A stretch of DNA of 64,000 nt from Clostridiales bacterium (GCA_003343705.1 QAKR01000014.1:1-64000); one strand, 5' to 3'; counted from the first letter of the stretch, positions 24,661 through 33,659 are shown. The notes: a model not told the origin generated them from the letters alone. Numbers and translations are program-made.

Positions 24661-25078
24661 TGGCCCTAATATAAATATGCTTGGCATTCGCGAACCTGAA
24701 AAGTACGGAACTCTTAGCTATAAAGAATTAGTGAAATATATTCGTGAACAAGCCGAAAAAATAGGTGTTGAAGTAAACTTTTTTCAAAGTAATTCGGAGG
24801 GCGAGATAGTCACTTCTATACAAAACGCATATAACGTTTACGACGGTATTGTTATTAATCCTGCCGCATATACCCATACCAGCATAGCAATCCTTGACGC
24901 TTTGAAAGCTGTTGCTCTTCCTGCTGCGGAGGTGCATATTACAGATATAACAAAACGCGAGCCTTTTCGCCAGGTCAGTTATGCCGGGTTGGCGTGTAAA
25001 TTTCATTTTATAGGGCAGGGTAAAGAAGGATATATTAATAGTATTAAAGCTTTAGCAGAAGATATAAAAACAATCTAA
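24641..25078 (+). CDS. aroQ: type II 3-dehydroquinate dehydratase
   Basis: This 145-aa enzyme dehydrates 3-dehydroquinate to 3-dehydroshikimate. It has the type II signatures: N-terminal VNGPNINMLGIREPEKYG with the catalytic Tyr, FFQSNSEGEIV, VINPAAYTHTSIAI with the catalytic His, and EVHITDITKREPFR. The length equals the usual 140-150 aa of this dodecameric family. The ATG lies within the end of aroEK after AGGAGA. Confidence 0.95.
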   Translation: MKFLIVNGPNINMLGIREPEKYGTLSYKELVKYIREQAEKIGVEVNFFQSNSEGEIVTSIQNAYNVYDGIVINPAAYTHTSIAILDALKAVALPAAEVHITDITKREPFRQVSYAGLACKFHFIGQGKEGYINSIKALAEDIKTI

Positions 25079-25112
25079 GATAAATTTTCCGAAGATATAG
25101 AGGTATTAAAAT

Positions 25113-26132
25113 ATGATTATAAGCACAAAACGAGGAACTCCGGTTGAAGAACTTTATAAAATGATCCGAGAGCTTGAGAGTAAAGGCGTTTCGGTCACAC
25201 TTATCAGAGGTACCGATTATAACGTGTTCGGGCTTGTTGGAGATACAACCGTTATTGATGAAAAACAGGTACGTGCAAATCCATATGTTGAAAATGTTCA
25301 GCGTGTAAGTGAACCATATAAAAAGGCAAACCGTTTATTCCATGAAGCGGACAGCATTATAAACGTTGGTGGCATTCCTGTGGGCGGAAGCGAAAAAATT
25401 GTTGTGATAGGCGGTCCGTGTAGTATTGAAGGGGCACAGCAAACATTAGATATAGCAGAGGAAGTTAAAGCTGCAGGAGGATGTATGCTTCGTGGCGGAG
25501 CATATAAGCCTCGCACAAGCCCATATGCTTTTCAAGGACTCGGCACTGAAGGAATTTTAGATATGGTTGCAGCACGCGAAAAAACGGGTATGCCTATTGT
25601 AAGTGAACTTATGAGCGAAGATAAGATAGAAGAATTTCAAGAATATGTTGACCTTGTTCAGATTGGTGCACGCAACATGCAGAATTTTAATCTTCTTAAA
25701 GCAGTAGGGAAAATAAAAAAACCTATTTTGCTTAAACGTGGGCTTGCAAATACAATAGAAGAATGGATTATGAGTGCAGAATATATAATGGCAAGCGGAA
25801 ATGAAAATGTTATATTTTGCGAACGAGGTATAAGAACATTTGAAAAATATACTCGTAACACTCTTGATTTATGCGTAATTCCTATTATAAAAGAAAAAAC
25901 ACACCTACCCATTATTATAGACCCAAGCCATGCAACGGGGAATTATAAATATGTTGAAAGCATGAGTCTTGCAGCCATTGCTGCAGGTGCGGATGGGCTT
26001 ATAATAGAGGTGCATTCATGCCCGGAAAAGGCTCTCAGTGATGGTGCTCAAAGCCTTATTCCTCCTAAATTTGCAGAAACAATACGTAAAAGCCGTGAAA
26101 TTGCAAATGTTATAGGCAGGGATATATATTAA
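25113..26132 (+). CDS. aroF: DAHP synthase, type I-beta
   Basis: This 339-aa enzyme condenses phosphoenolpyruvate and erythrose-4-phosphate, the first shikimate step. Residues 1-70 form the small ferredoxin-like regulatory domain seen in the Thermotoga-type enzyme. The TIM barrel follows with VVIGGPCSIEG, RGGAYKPRTSPYAFQGLG, KRGLANTIEEW, IIDPSHATGNY and EVHSCPEKALSDGAQS. Feedback inhibition by Tyr or Phe through the N-terminal domain is inferred from the family. The SD is weak (AGAGGTATTAAAAT). Confidence 0.94.
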   Translation: MIISTKRGTPVEELYKMIRELESKGVSVTLIRGTDYNVFGLVGDTTVIDEKQVRANPYVENVQRVSEPYKKANRLFHEADSIINVGGIPVGGSEKIVVIGGPCSIEGAQQTLDIAEEVKAAGGCMLRGGAYKPRTSPYAFQGLGTEGILDMVAAREKTGMPIVSELMSEDKIEEFQEYVDLVQIGARNMQNFNLLKAVGKIKKPILLKRGLANTIEEWIMSAEYIMASGNENVIFCERGIRTFEKYTRNTLDLCVIPIIKEKTHLPIIIDPSHATGNYKYVESMSLAAIAAGADGLIIEVHSCPEKALSDGAQSLIPPKFAETIRKSREIANVIGRDIY

Positions 26133-26153
26133 ATTACAAGGAGGGCGCAATAT

Positions 26154-27419
26154 ATGCGTGTGTCTCTAAATCCCGGAGAATTCAACGGATCGCTTACTGT
26201 TCCCCCCAGTAAAAGCATGGCTCATAGGCTTCTTATAGCTGCAAGCCTTGCAAATGGTGAGAGTGTTATTGAAAATATTGCTTTAAGTAACGATATAAAG
26301 GTTACGGCGGAAGGTTTACGTATTTTAGGTGCGGATATATATATAAAAGGTAATGCTGCAAAAATAAACGGTATAGAACGCTTTTTGCCTGTAAATCAAC
26401 CTGTTAATTGCGGTGAAAGCGGAAGCACGCTTCGCTTTTTTATCCCTCTTTTTTCGCTTACTGACAGCCGCATAACATTTAAAGGTGAGGGCAGACTTAT
26501 GCAACGGCCTCAAAACATTTATGCTCAAATTTTTAAAAAGCGCAGGCTTATGTTTGAGCAAAAAGGCGATACGTTAACAATAAGCGGACCACTTACTGAA
26601 GGGGAATACTCCATACCTGGTAATGTCTCGAGCCAGTTTATAACAGGTCTTTTATATGCACTTGCTTTTGGCGATGGTGAAAGTATAATTCACATCACCC
26701 CTCCGTTTGAAAGCAGAAGTTATGTTGAACTTACACTTGAAGCTCAGAAATTATTTGGTGTTGATGCTTATTTTTACGATGATTTTACAATAAGAATAAA
26801 AGGTAATCAAAAATATATTCCTTGTAAATGTATTGTAGAGGGAGATTATTCACAAGCCGCATTTTGGCTTGTTTGCGGTAGTATCTGCGGTAATGCATCG
26901 GTTAAAGGACTTTTGCCTAATAGCAAGCAAGGAGATAGAGTTATATTAGATATCCTTGCCCGCTGTGGCGCCAATATTGAAATCCACAATGAATTTATAA
27001 ATTGCAGTAAAGCCTCTTTAAAGGCAACACAGATAGATCTTTCAGATTGCCCTGATTTAGGGCCTATCTTAATGGTTTTAGCTCTTTTTTGTCAAGGTAA
27101 AACTATAATTTCAAATGCTGCTCGATTACGTATGAAAGAAAGTGATCGTATTTCTTCTATGCAACAGGAAATAGCAAAAATGGGCGGAAAAATATTAGCA
27201 GATGAAAATTCTGTTCAAATAGAAAGATGTACTTTACATAAAGCTGAAAATCTTTCAAGCCACAACGATCATAGGATTGCTATGTCGCTGGCAGTAGCTG
27301 CTGTATGTGCAGGCGTTCCTGTAAGTATAAGCGGCGCCCAAGCTGTTAATAAAAGCTACCCGACATTTTGGGAAGATTTGAAAAGCATGGGCGTTAAGGT
27401 GGATTATTATGACGAATAA
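26154..27419 (+). CDS. aroA: EPSP synthase (3-phosphoshikimate 1-carboxyvinyltransferase)
   Basis: This 421-aa enzyme transfers enolpyruvate to shikimate-3-phosphate. Signatures: PPSKSMAHRLLIAASLANGE, NCGESGSTLRFFIPLF, GNVSSQFITGLLYAL, RMKESDRISSM and NDHRIAMSLAVAA. The glyphosate-sensitivity loop has CGESGSTLRF where class I enzymes have LGNAGTAMRP, which fits a class II-type enzyme. AAGGAGGG precedes the ATG. It overlaps tyrA by 11 bp. Confidence 0.95.
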   Translation: MRVSLNPGEFNGSLTVPPSKSMAHRLLIAASLANGESVIENIALSNDIKVTAEGLRILGADIYIKGNAAKINGIERFLPVNQPVNCGESGSTLRFFIPLFSLTDSRITFKGEGRLMQRPQNIYAQIFKKRRLMFEQKGDTLTISGPLTEGEYSIPGNVSSQFITGLLYALAFGDGESIIHITPPFESRSYVELTLEAQKLFGVDAYFYDDFTIRIKGNQKYIPCKCIVEGDYSQAAFWLVCGSICGNASVKGLLPNSKQGDRVILDILARCGANIEIHNEFINCSKASLKATQIDLSDCPDLGPILMVLALFCQGKTIISNAARLRMKESDRISSMQQEIAKMGGKILADENSVQIERCTLHKAENLSSHNDHRIAMSLAVAAVCAGVPVSISGAQAVNKSYPTFWEDLKSMGVKVDYYDE

Positions 27420-28257
27420 GAAGATTTGTATCGTAGGAATGGGTTTGCTTGGCGGTAGTTATGCAATGGGGCTTACACGTGCAGGAAATACGGTTTACGG
27501 TGTTGACATATGTGCCGAAAGCATTTTATTTGCAAAAGAGAAAGGCTATATTGCAGACGGAACCGTTAATAATTACGAAAAGTTTGTTAGTGCGGCTGAT
27601 ATAGTTGTTTTATGTTTATATCCCCATACGTTACTTGATTGGGTTGAAAAAAATAAAAATTTATTTAAAACCGGTGCTGTCATAACTGATGTATGCGGTG
27701 TGAAATGCGGTATTGTGGATAAGGTTCAGCATATGCTTCCGGAAAACGTTGAATTTTATGCCAGCCATCCTATGCGAGGGAAAGAAATTTTAGGTATTGA
27801 AAATGCAGACTGTGCAATTTTTAAAAATGCTAATTTTATTCTTACTCCTACAGAAAAGAATACAAAACAAACTGAAAATGTTTTACGTGACATGGCAACG
27901 ACTCTTGGTTTTATAACGTTCAGTATACTAACACCTGAGCAACATGATAGGATGATCGGATATGTCAGCCAACTTACACACGTTATTGCGGTAAGCCTGA
28001 TGACAGCCAGCGATAATGCGGATCTTGAACCTTACACCGGCGATAGTTTTCGCGATCTTACAAGAATTGCAAAGATTAATGATGGTTTATGGAGTGAACT
28101 TTTCTTGTGGAATAGAGAAAATCTTGTTTTAGAAATAGATAAATTTTCTTCAAGTTTGCAAGAGCTTAAAAAATGCCTGCAAGAAGAAGACGAACAAAAA
28201 CTTAAACAGCTGCTTCGTTTGTCAACAGAGAGAAGAAAGAAATTTGATAAAGGGTAA
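27409..28257 (+). CDS. tyrA: prephenate dehydrogenase
   Basis: This 282-aa NAD(P)-dependent enzyme oxidatively decarboxylates prephenate to 4-hydroxyphenylpyruvate for tyrosine. The Rossmann motif is ICIVGMGLLGGSYAMGL (residues 5-21). The catalytic His region is FYASHPMRGKE, and IGYVSQLTHVIAVSLM and DSFRDLTRIAKINDGLW are typical of TyrA. There is no fused chorismate mutase and no ACT domain. It is the last gene of the operon, so both the Phe branch (first gene) and the Tyr branch (last gene) are co-expressed with the common pathway. Confidence 0.94.
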   Translation: MTNKKICIVGMGLLGGSYAMGLTRAGNTVYGVDICAESILFAKEKGYIADGTVNNYEKFVSAADIVVLCLYPHTLLDWVEKNKNLFKTGAVITDVCGVKCGIVDKVQHMLPENVEFYASHPMRGKEILGIENADCAIFKNANFILTPTEKNTKQTENVLRDMATTLGFITFSILTPEQHDRMIGYVSQLTHVIAVSLMTASDNADLEPYTGDSFRDLTRIAKINDGLWSELFLWNRENLVLEIDKFSSSLQELKKCLQEEDEQKLKQLLRLSTERRKKFDKG

Positions 28258-28304
28258 ATTCTATTATAGTTTATTTAAATGTTGTTAAATGAAATGCAAA
28301 AGAG

Positions 28305-28347
28305 AAAAAGCCGACGAAAATGGTTTAATCATTTTCGTCAGCTTTTT
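28305..28347. terminator. bidirectional terminator between tyrA and dnaJ
   Basis: AAAAAGCCGACGAAAATG pairs with CATTTTCGTCAGCTTTTTT around GTTTAAT, with U-runs in both directions. It ends the aromatic operon and the convergent dnaK operon. Confidence 0.88.
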
Positions 28348-28360
28348 TAATTATTAAAAT

Positions 28361-29494
28361 CTATTGCCAGCCTAACTTCTCCCAGAAAGACTTTGATTTC
28401 TCATAAGCTTTGCCTGAACATTCTGCATCAAACTGTTTAAGAATATCTTTTTGTTTGGAGGTGAGATGTTTAGGTGTTTCAACAGTAAATGTTACAAACA
28501 TATCGCCTCTGCCTCTGGAGTTAAGATATGGGACACCTTTGCCTTTAAATGTTGCAACTGTGCCGCTTTGGGTGCTTTCCGGAACTTTATATGAGATTTT
28601 TTCATCATCAATTGTAGGTACTTCTATTGTTGCGCCTAATGCGGATTGAACAAATGTAAGTGGGATCTCGCAATAAAGATTATAATCTTTACGTGTAAAT
28701 ACCGGATGAGGTGTTACTCTAACCGATATATTTAAATCTCCGTTAGGTCCGCCTTTAAGCCCATGACCGCCTTCACCGCGCATAGAAAGGGTATTACCGT
28801 TATTTATACCGGCCGGAACTTTAACGGTTATTGTTCGTTCTTTACGCACTTGGCCGGAGCCGTTACAACTGTGGCAAGGAGTTGTGATAATTTTTCCGGT
28901 TCCTCCACATGTGGGACAGGTTTTTTCTGTCTGAATAGAGCCAAAAAGTGTTTGAGTCATTTGTCTTACAACGCCGGACCCCTTACAGGTCTGGCACGTT
29001 TGAGAACCGGTACCTTTTTCTGCACCCGAACCGTCACAGTCGGTGCATTTCTCTCTGCGTCGTATAGTTACGCTTTTTTGGCAGCCGAAAACAGCTTCTT
29101 TAAAAGTAAGTGTTACTGATGCATTTATGTTCTCACCCGGGATTGCCGAGGAACGACGGCGGGAACCTCCTCCTCCAAAAAAGCTGCCGAAAATATCACC
29201 CAAGTCACCAAAATCTATATTAGTGCCATAGCCACCATATCCTCCTGCTGCACCTCCGCCGTAAGAAGGATCTACCCCTGCATGACCGAATTGGTCATAA
29301 CGTTGGCGTTTATCTTTATCAGAAAGAATACTGTATGCTTCGTTTACGTCTTTAAAACTTTTTTCAGCTTCTTTATTATTAGGATTTAGGTCAGGGTGAT
29401 ATTTTTTTGCAAGTTTTCGGTATGCGCTTTTTATTTCATCATCGGACGCAGTTTTTGAAACGCCCAAAACTTCATAATAATCTCTTTTATCCAT
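28361..29494 (-). CDS. dnaJ: co-chaperone DnaJ
   Basis: This 377-aa type I J-protein delivers substrates to DnaK and stimulates its ATPase. It has a J domain with HPD (YHPDLNP, residues 4-70), a Gly-rich region (75-110), four CxxCxGxG zinc motifs (CTDCDGSG, CQTCKGSG, CPTCGGTG, CHSCNGSG) and the C-terminal substrate domain. The ATG at 29494 is used because AGAGGT lies 6 bp before it; the in-frame TTG at 29500 abuts that SD. It is the last gene of hrcA-grpE-dnaK-dnaJ. Confidence 0.96.
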   Translation of the reverse strand: MDKRDYYEVLGVSKTASDDEIKSAYRKLAKKYHPDLNPNNKEAEKSFKDVNEAYSILSDKDKRQRYDQFGHAGVDPSYGGGAAGGYGGYGTNIDFGDLGDIFGSFFGGGGSRRRSSAIPGENINASVTLTFKEAVFGCQKSVTIRRREKCTDCDGSGAEKGTGSQTCQTCKGSGVVRQMTQTLFGSIQTEKTCPTCGGTGKIITTPCHSCNGSGQVRKERTITVKVPAGINNGNTLSMRGEGGHGLKGGPNGDLNISVRVTPHPVFTRKDYNLYCEIPLTFVQSALGATIEVPTIDDEKISYKVPESTQSGTVATFKGKGVPYLNSRGRGDMFVTFTVETPKHLTSKQKDILKQFDAECSGKAYEKSKSFWEKLGWQ

Positions 29495-29513
29495 TGACAA
29501 ACCTCTGTATAAC

Positions 29514-29586
29514 GGGCGGATATTATCCGCCCCTACATTTATCTAAAAATTTTCTGTGTAGAGGCAGATAAACTCTGCCTCTACAC
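29514..29586. repeat. two perfect hairpins between dnaK and dnaJ
   Basis: GGGCGGAT-ATT-ATCCGCCC (29514-29532) and GTGTAGAGGCAG/CTGCCTCTACAC with loop ATAAACT (29556-29586) fill the 103-bp gap between dnaK and dnaJ. Neither has a T-run suited to termination on the minus strand. They resemble the dispersed palindromic units common in gut Firmicutes and may process or stabilise the operon mRNA. Confidence 0.55.
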
Positions 29587-29597
29587 CCATTATATTA

Positions 29598-31436
29598 TTA
29601 TTTATTGCCGTTGTCGTCGTCAACTTTATAATCGTCAACATTTACAGTTCCGTCTGTAGAGGGTTCTGGTTGAGCTCCTGCTGCATCTGCACCTTGCTGA
29701 GGTTGCGTTTGCTGATAAATCTTTTCAGCTACTTTATAGAAACGTTGCTGCAGCTCTTCTGTATCAGCTTTAATTGCTGCTGTGTCGGTACCTTTAAGTG
29801 CTTCTTTAAGTTTTGCTATCTGTTCTTCGATAGGAGCTTTTTCTTCAGCAGACAGCTTTTCACCCATTTCAGTAAGGCTGTTCTCGCACTGGTAGCAAGC
29901 CTGTTCTGCGTTGTTACGAATTTCAACTTCTTCGCGTTTTTTCTTATCTTCTGCAGCAAATGTTTCGGCTTCCTTAACAGCTTTTTCAACTTCGTCTTTG
30001 GACATGTTTGTAGAAGCTGTTATTGTTATATGCTGTTGGTTTCCTGTGCCGAGATCTTTTGCTGTTACGTTAACAATGCCGTTTGCGTCAATGTCAAAAG
30101 TAACTTCAATTTGCGGTGTTTGTTTTCTTGCGGGGGGGATGTTATCAAGGTGGAAACGTCCAAGAGTCTTGTTATCAGCAGCCATTTCTCTTTCACCTTG
30201 CAGGACATGCACTTCAACGCTTGTTTGGTTGTCTGCAGCTGTTGTGAATATCTGGCTCTTTTTAACAGGTATTGTTGAGTTTCTATCAATTATTTTTGTT
30301 AATACTCCGCCGTATGTTTCAACACCAAGAGAAAGCGGTGTAACATCCAAAAGAACAAGCCCTTGAACATCTCCGCCTAATATACCAGCTTGAATAGCAG
30401 CACCGACAGCAACGCACTCGTCGGGATTAATTCCTTTATGCGGATCTTTATTTATAAATTTCTTAAGAGCTTCCTGAACAGCAGGTATACGTGAAGAACC
30501 GCCGACTAAAAGAACCTTATCAATTTTATCGGTTGTTAAACCTGCGTCTGAAAGAGCTTTTTTAACAGGAACCATTGTTGCGTCTACAAGATCCTGTGTG
30601 AGCTCATTAAATTTTGCTCTTGTCAATGTTACATCAAGATGTTTAGGCCCTTCTGCATCTGCTGTGATAAACGGAAGGTTGATGTTTGCAGAAGCCATAC
30701 CGGAAAGTTCGATTTTAGCTTTTTCAGCTGCCTCTTTCAAACGCTGTAAAGCCATTTTATCTTTAGAAAGATCAATACCGTTTGATTTTTTAAATTCAGC
30801 AATTAAAAAGTCGATAATTCTTTGGTCAAAGTCGTCACCACCGAGGCGTGTATTTCCGTTTGTTGATAAAACTTCAAAAACACCGTCGCCGATTTCAAGA
30901 ATAGAAACGTCAAAGGTTCCGCCGCCCAGGTCAAAAACCATAACTTTTTGTTCAGCTTCTTTGTCAATACCATATGCCAATGCTGCAGCTGTAGGTTCGT
31001 TTACAATACGCATAACTTCAAGGCCTGCGATTGTACCGGCATTTTTAGTTGCCTGACGTTGGCTGTCATTGAAGTATGCAGGAACGGTAATAACCGCTTG
31101 CGTAACTTTTTCACCAAGATATGCTTCAGCATCAGTCTTTAACTTTTGAAGTACCATTGAAGAAATCATTTCCGGAGTGTACTCTTTATCATCTATGTTT
31201 ACTTTATATGAAGTACCCATTTCTCTTTTTATTGAAATAACTGTTCTGTCCGGATTTGTTATAGCCTGTCTTTTAGCAACCTGCCCAACCATTCTCTCGC
31301 CTGTTTTTGAAAATGCAACAACAGACGGGGTGGTTCTTGCACCTTCAGCGTTAGCTATTACAACCGGTTCGCCGCCTTCCATTATTGCTACACATGAGTT
31401 TGTTGTACCTAAGTCGATACCTATTATTTTGCCCAT
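29598..31436 (-). CDS. dnaK: chaperone DnaK (Hsp70)
   Basis: This 612-aa Hsp70 has the nucleotide-binding domain motifs GIDLGTTNSCVAIMEGGEP, VFDLGGGTFDVSIL and LVGGSSRIPAVQ. The linker VLLDVTPLSLGVETYGG leads to the beta-sandwich substrate domain, a helical lid and a Gln/Pro-rich tail that ends in an acidic stretch (VDDYKVDDDNGNK). It folds and refolds proteins with GrpE and DnaJ. GGAGAG precedes the ATG at 31436, 23 bp after grpE. Confidence 0.98.
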   Translation of the reverse strand: MGKIIGIDLGTTNSCVAIMEGGEPVVIANAEGARTTPSVVAFSKTGERMVGQVAKRQAITNPDRTVISIKREMGTSYKVNIDDKEYTPEMISSMVLQKLKTDAEAYLGEKVTQAVITVPAYFNDSQRQATKNAGTIAGLEVMRIVNEPTAAALAYGIDKEAEQKVMVFDLGGGTFDVSILEIGDGVFEVLSTNGNTRLGGDDFDQRIIDFLIAEFKKSNGIDLSKDKMALQRLKEAAEKAKIELSGMASANINLPFITADAEGPKHLDVTLTRAKFNELTQDLVDATMVPVKKALSDAGLTTDKIDKVLLVGGSSRIPAVQEALKKFINKDPHKGINPDECVAVGAAIQAGILGGDVQGLVLLDVTPLSLGVETYGGVLTKIIDRNSTIPVKKSQIFTTAADNQTSVEVHVLQGEREMAADNKTLGRFHLDNIPPARKQTPQIEVTFDIDANGIVNVTAKDLGTGNQQHITITASTNMSKDEVEKAVKEAETFAAEDKKKREEVEIRNNAEQACYQCENSLTEMGEKLSAEEKAPIEEQIAKLKEALKGTDTAAIKADTEELQQRFYKVAEKIYQQTQPQQGADAAGAQPEPSTDGTVNVDDYKVDDDNGNK

Positions 31437-31459
31437 AAAAAATCTCTCCTTTTAACTTA

Positions 31460-31969
31460 TCACTGAACAACTCTTACAAGAGCGTGTCGTATTATTTTAT
31501 CGTTTATTTTATATCCTTTTTGAAGAACATCAGCTATTTTATTCGGTTCTAATTCATCATCTTCACAAGTCATAACCGCATTGTGAATATTGGGGTCAAA
31601 TTCGTCACCGCGTTCTCCGTATGAGATTATGCCAAGGCCGTCAAAGCTGACTTTTGCTTGATCCAAAACCATTTGAACTCCGTCACGCAAAGGTGATTTT
31701 TCCGTTGCTGCAGCAAGCGCTCTTTCCAAGTTGTCTATTATCGGTAAAATTGCGCTTACTGTGTCAGAAACAACAACAGCACGTAACCCTTCTTTTTCTG
31801 CTGTGGTACGCTTCTTGTAGTTATCAAAATCTGCTGCAAGACGAATAAATTTATCTTTTGCTTCCTCAAGCTCTTTATTACTTTGATTTACTACGGTTTC
31901 TTCTGAAATTTCTTCAGTTGTTACGGTCTCTTCATCAATCGGCTTATCTTTTTTCTTTTTTTCCGCCAT
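31460..31969 (-). CDS. grpE: nucleotide exchange factor GrpE
   Basis: This 169-aa protein has an acidic, charged N-terminus (residues 1-35), the long helical region (LEEAKDKFIRLAADFDNYKK) and the C-terminal beta domain ending in FDPNIHNAVMTCEDDELEPN and GYKINDKIIRHALVRVV. It exchanges ADP on DnaK. The ATG at 31969 (MAEKKKK) follows GAGGAGA, which is formed by the end of hrcA; a longer frame starting 15 bp earlier overlaps hrcA. One base separates the two genes. Confidence 0.95.
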   Translation of the reverse strand: MAEKKKKDKPIDEETVTTEEISEETVVNQSNKELEEAKDKFIRLAADFDNYKKRTTAEKEGLRAVVVSDTVSAILPIIDNLERALAAATEKSPLRDGVQMVLDQAKVSFDGLGIISYGERGDEFDPNIHNAVMTCEDDELEPNKIADVLQKGYKINDKIIRHALVRVVQ

Positions 31970-31970
31970 G

Positions 31971-32981
31971 TCATATCTCCTCATCCATAAGTTTTTTTAA
32001 TTCTTCGGTAATATATTGACATCCTGCAGAAAGCTTTGCATAGTCCATTCGTGTTGGACCCATAAGCCCGAAAACTACAGGAACACTTCCTGAGCAGGTT
32101 GCTGCAATAATGCTTGTGTTGTTTATAGCTAAAAGACTGTTGTCGTCGCCTATTAAAATATTTATATCTTTGTCCTGTTTTTTAAGAAGCTGTTCTGTTA
32201 TTTTTTCATGGCTTGAAAGCATCTGCATGTATTCTCTTGCTGTATCTATATTTGCAAATTCAGGATACATCAAAAGGTTTGCAGAGCCGCTTATATGAAG
32301 CTCATAAGATTTTATTTGCTCAATAAGATTTCGCATGGGTTCAACTATATCAATCATATCAATACAGTTTTTCTTTATCTCTGTTTCAAGAACAAGTAAT
32401 CTTATTGATCCTATTTGCTCAACGGGGAAACCTGATAAAACAGAATTTAATATTGCCGAAAGACGTATTATATCCTCTTTCTTGGGCTCATTTTTAAGTT
32501 TTGTAAAACAACTTTTAACACTGCCGTTTGCGCTTATTGCCATTAATGCTAATGTTTTTTTGCCTGATAGTACAACTTCAAAAGTAAAAACCCCGCCGTA
32601 ACAAGACGGTGATACGGCAAATACCGTGCATCTTGAAAACTCTGCTAAGTGTTCGGAAAGAACTTGAATTGTCGGAGTTAATCCCACACAGCATTCAATC
32701 TTTGAAGAAAGAAAGGTTTTTTCTGTTTTTGATAATTTATATGGCATAAGAGATGTTTTAACATAATATCTGTAGCCCATGTTTGAAGGAACTCTTCCTG
32801 CCGATGTATGGGGTTTGCATAAATAACCGGCTTGTTCGAGATCGTTCATATCATTTCGTATCGTTGCGGACGACACGCCTAAATTTTCTGTTTCAAGCAA
32901 AGCTTTTGATCCGACAGGTTCGCCGGTTTTAATATAAACATTAACCACCGAACTTAGTATTTTACGTTTTCTGTCATCCAA
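31971..32981 (-). CDS. hrcA: heat-shock repressor HrcA
   Basis: This repressor of about 336 aa binds CIRCE. The N-terminal winged helix is LDDRKRKILSSVVNVYIKTG with EPVGSKAL and SSATIRNDMNDLEQAGYL; the rest is the GAF-like core and dimer domain ending in GPTRMDYAKLSAGCQYITEE. The start is unusual. The longest frame would begin with a GTG inside the CIRCE element, before the SD AGGAGG. After the SD the first in-frame start-like codons are ATT (4 bp away) and TTG at 32981 (10 bp away). I use the TTG. It is the first gene of the operon and is autoregulated. Confidence 0.93.
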   Translation of the reverse strand: MDDRKRKILSSVVNVYIKTGEPVGSKALLETENLGVSSATIRNDMNDLEQAGYLCKPHTSAGRVPSNMGYRYYVKTSLMPYKLSKTEKTFLSSKIECCVGLTPTIQVLSEHLAEFSRCTVFAVSPSCYGGVFTFEVVLSGKKTLALMAISANGSVKSCFTKLKNEPKKEDIIRLSAILNSVLSGFPVEQIGSIRLLVLETEIKKNCIDMIDIVEPMRNLIEQIKSYELHISGSANLLMYPEFANIDTAREYMQMLSSHEKITEQLLKKQDKDINILIGDDNSLLAINNTSIIAATCSGSVPVVFGLMGPTRMDYAKLSAGCQYITEELKKLMDEEI

Positions 32982-32998
32982 TTCAATGTCGCCTCCTT

Positions 32999-33025
32999 TT
33001 AGCACTCATACCCTTTGAGTGCTAA
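32999..33025. promoter_or_regulatory. CIRCE operator
   Basis: TTAGCACTC-N9-GAGTGCTAA is a perfect match to the CIRCE inverted repeat bound by HrcA. It lies between the promoter and the hrcA SD, so it acts at DNA level and could also form a hairpin in the 5' UTR. Confidence 0.97.
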
Positions 33026-33032
33026 CGAGATG

Positions 33033-33061
33033 ATAATAGCACTTTTTTTAATGTTTGTCAA
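33033..33061 (-). promoter_or_regulatory. sigma-A promoter of the hrcA operon
   Basis: The minus strand has TTGACA (33056-33061), a 17-bp spacer and TATTAT (33033-33038), immediately upstream of CIRCE. Confidence 0.88.
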
Positions 33062-33199
33062 TAGGTAAACAGTGTTTTTATTGAAAATTTACATTTCTTT
33101 CATAATCAATACTAATAAGTAAACTATAACCACTCTTTTTTCTGTAATCACCGTTTAAGCGCAGTGGCATATTATGTAATGAAAAGGAAGGTGGCCGTT

Positions 33200-33358
33200 A
33201 TGCGCAGATGCGGAAAAGGTAACAGAAATTCTTCTATTACATATATACTTATTGCTCTTTGCCTGGGTATTCTTGGTGCACTTTGCTTGCCGCAGGGGCT
33301 TATGATTGGCATTTTGGCGCTTACGGTTGTTTTAGTTTGCTTATTATGCTGTCTATGA
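33200..33358 (+). CDS. small hydrophobic membrane protein, unknown
   Basis: This 52-aa protein has a basic N-terminus (MRRCGKGNRN) and two closely spaced hydrophobic segments (ITYILIALCLGILGALCLP and LMIGILALTVVLVCLLCC). GGAAGGTGG lies 5 bp before the ATG at 33200, which decides the start; an in-frame GTG at 33164 has no SD. It sits 53 bp upstream of spoVM and may be in the same transcript. The family is not recognised with certainty; small proteins of this shape are common in sporulating clostridia. Confidence 0.6.
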   Translation: MRRCGKGNRNSSITYILIALCLGILGALCLPQGLMIGILALTVVLVCLLCCL

Positions 33359-33411
33359 AAAGTTTTATATAAGTGTGATTAAATTATGGGTAAGAAAGGA
33401 CTTGTGCAGCA

Positions 33412-33486
33412 ATGAAGGTTGTTATATGGAAAGCCCCTAATTTCTTAAAGGGTTTGCTTCGCGCAATATTTAAAGTTAAGGGATAA
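33412..33486 (+). CDS. spoVM: SpoVM, spore-morphogenesis peptide
   Basis: This 24-codon gene encodes MKVVIWKAPNFLKGLLRAIF plus KVKG. It lines up with B. subtilis SpoVM at Lys7, the functionally critical Pro9, Phe11-Leu12, Gly14 and Arg17-Ala18, and has the same length class (26 aa). SpoVM is an amphipathic helix that recognises the convex forespore surface, recruits SpoIVA to start the coat, and modulates FtsH. AGAAAGGA lies 11 bp upstream, a long spacing. A terminator follows at 33558. The position next to another small membrane protein and the presence of spo0A in the window fit a sporulation role. Confidence 0.82.
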   Translation: MKVVIWKAPNFLKGLLRAIFKVKG

Positions 33487-33557
33487 AACTTAATTACATA
33501 ATAAAAAATGATATTTTGTTGTAAATTCTTTAATGTAAAATTATCTATTGTGCGCAA

Positions 33558-33590
33558 AGAGGCTGCCGCAATCGCGGCAGCCTTATTTTA
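33558..33590 (+). terminator. terminator after spoVM
   Basis: AGGCTGCCGC pairs perfectly with GCGGCAGCCT around AATC and is followed by TATTTTA. On the opposite strand it could also serve the HAD gene, which ends at 33660. Confidence 0.8.
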
Positions 33591-33659
33591 AAGTTGTTAA
33601 AGTAAAAACTTATTCGTCTTTAAATATCTTTACCGATAGTTTTTAATTTAATTGACCGT

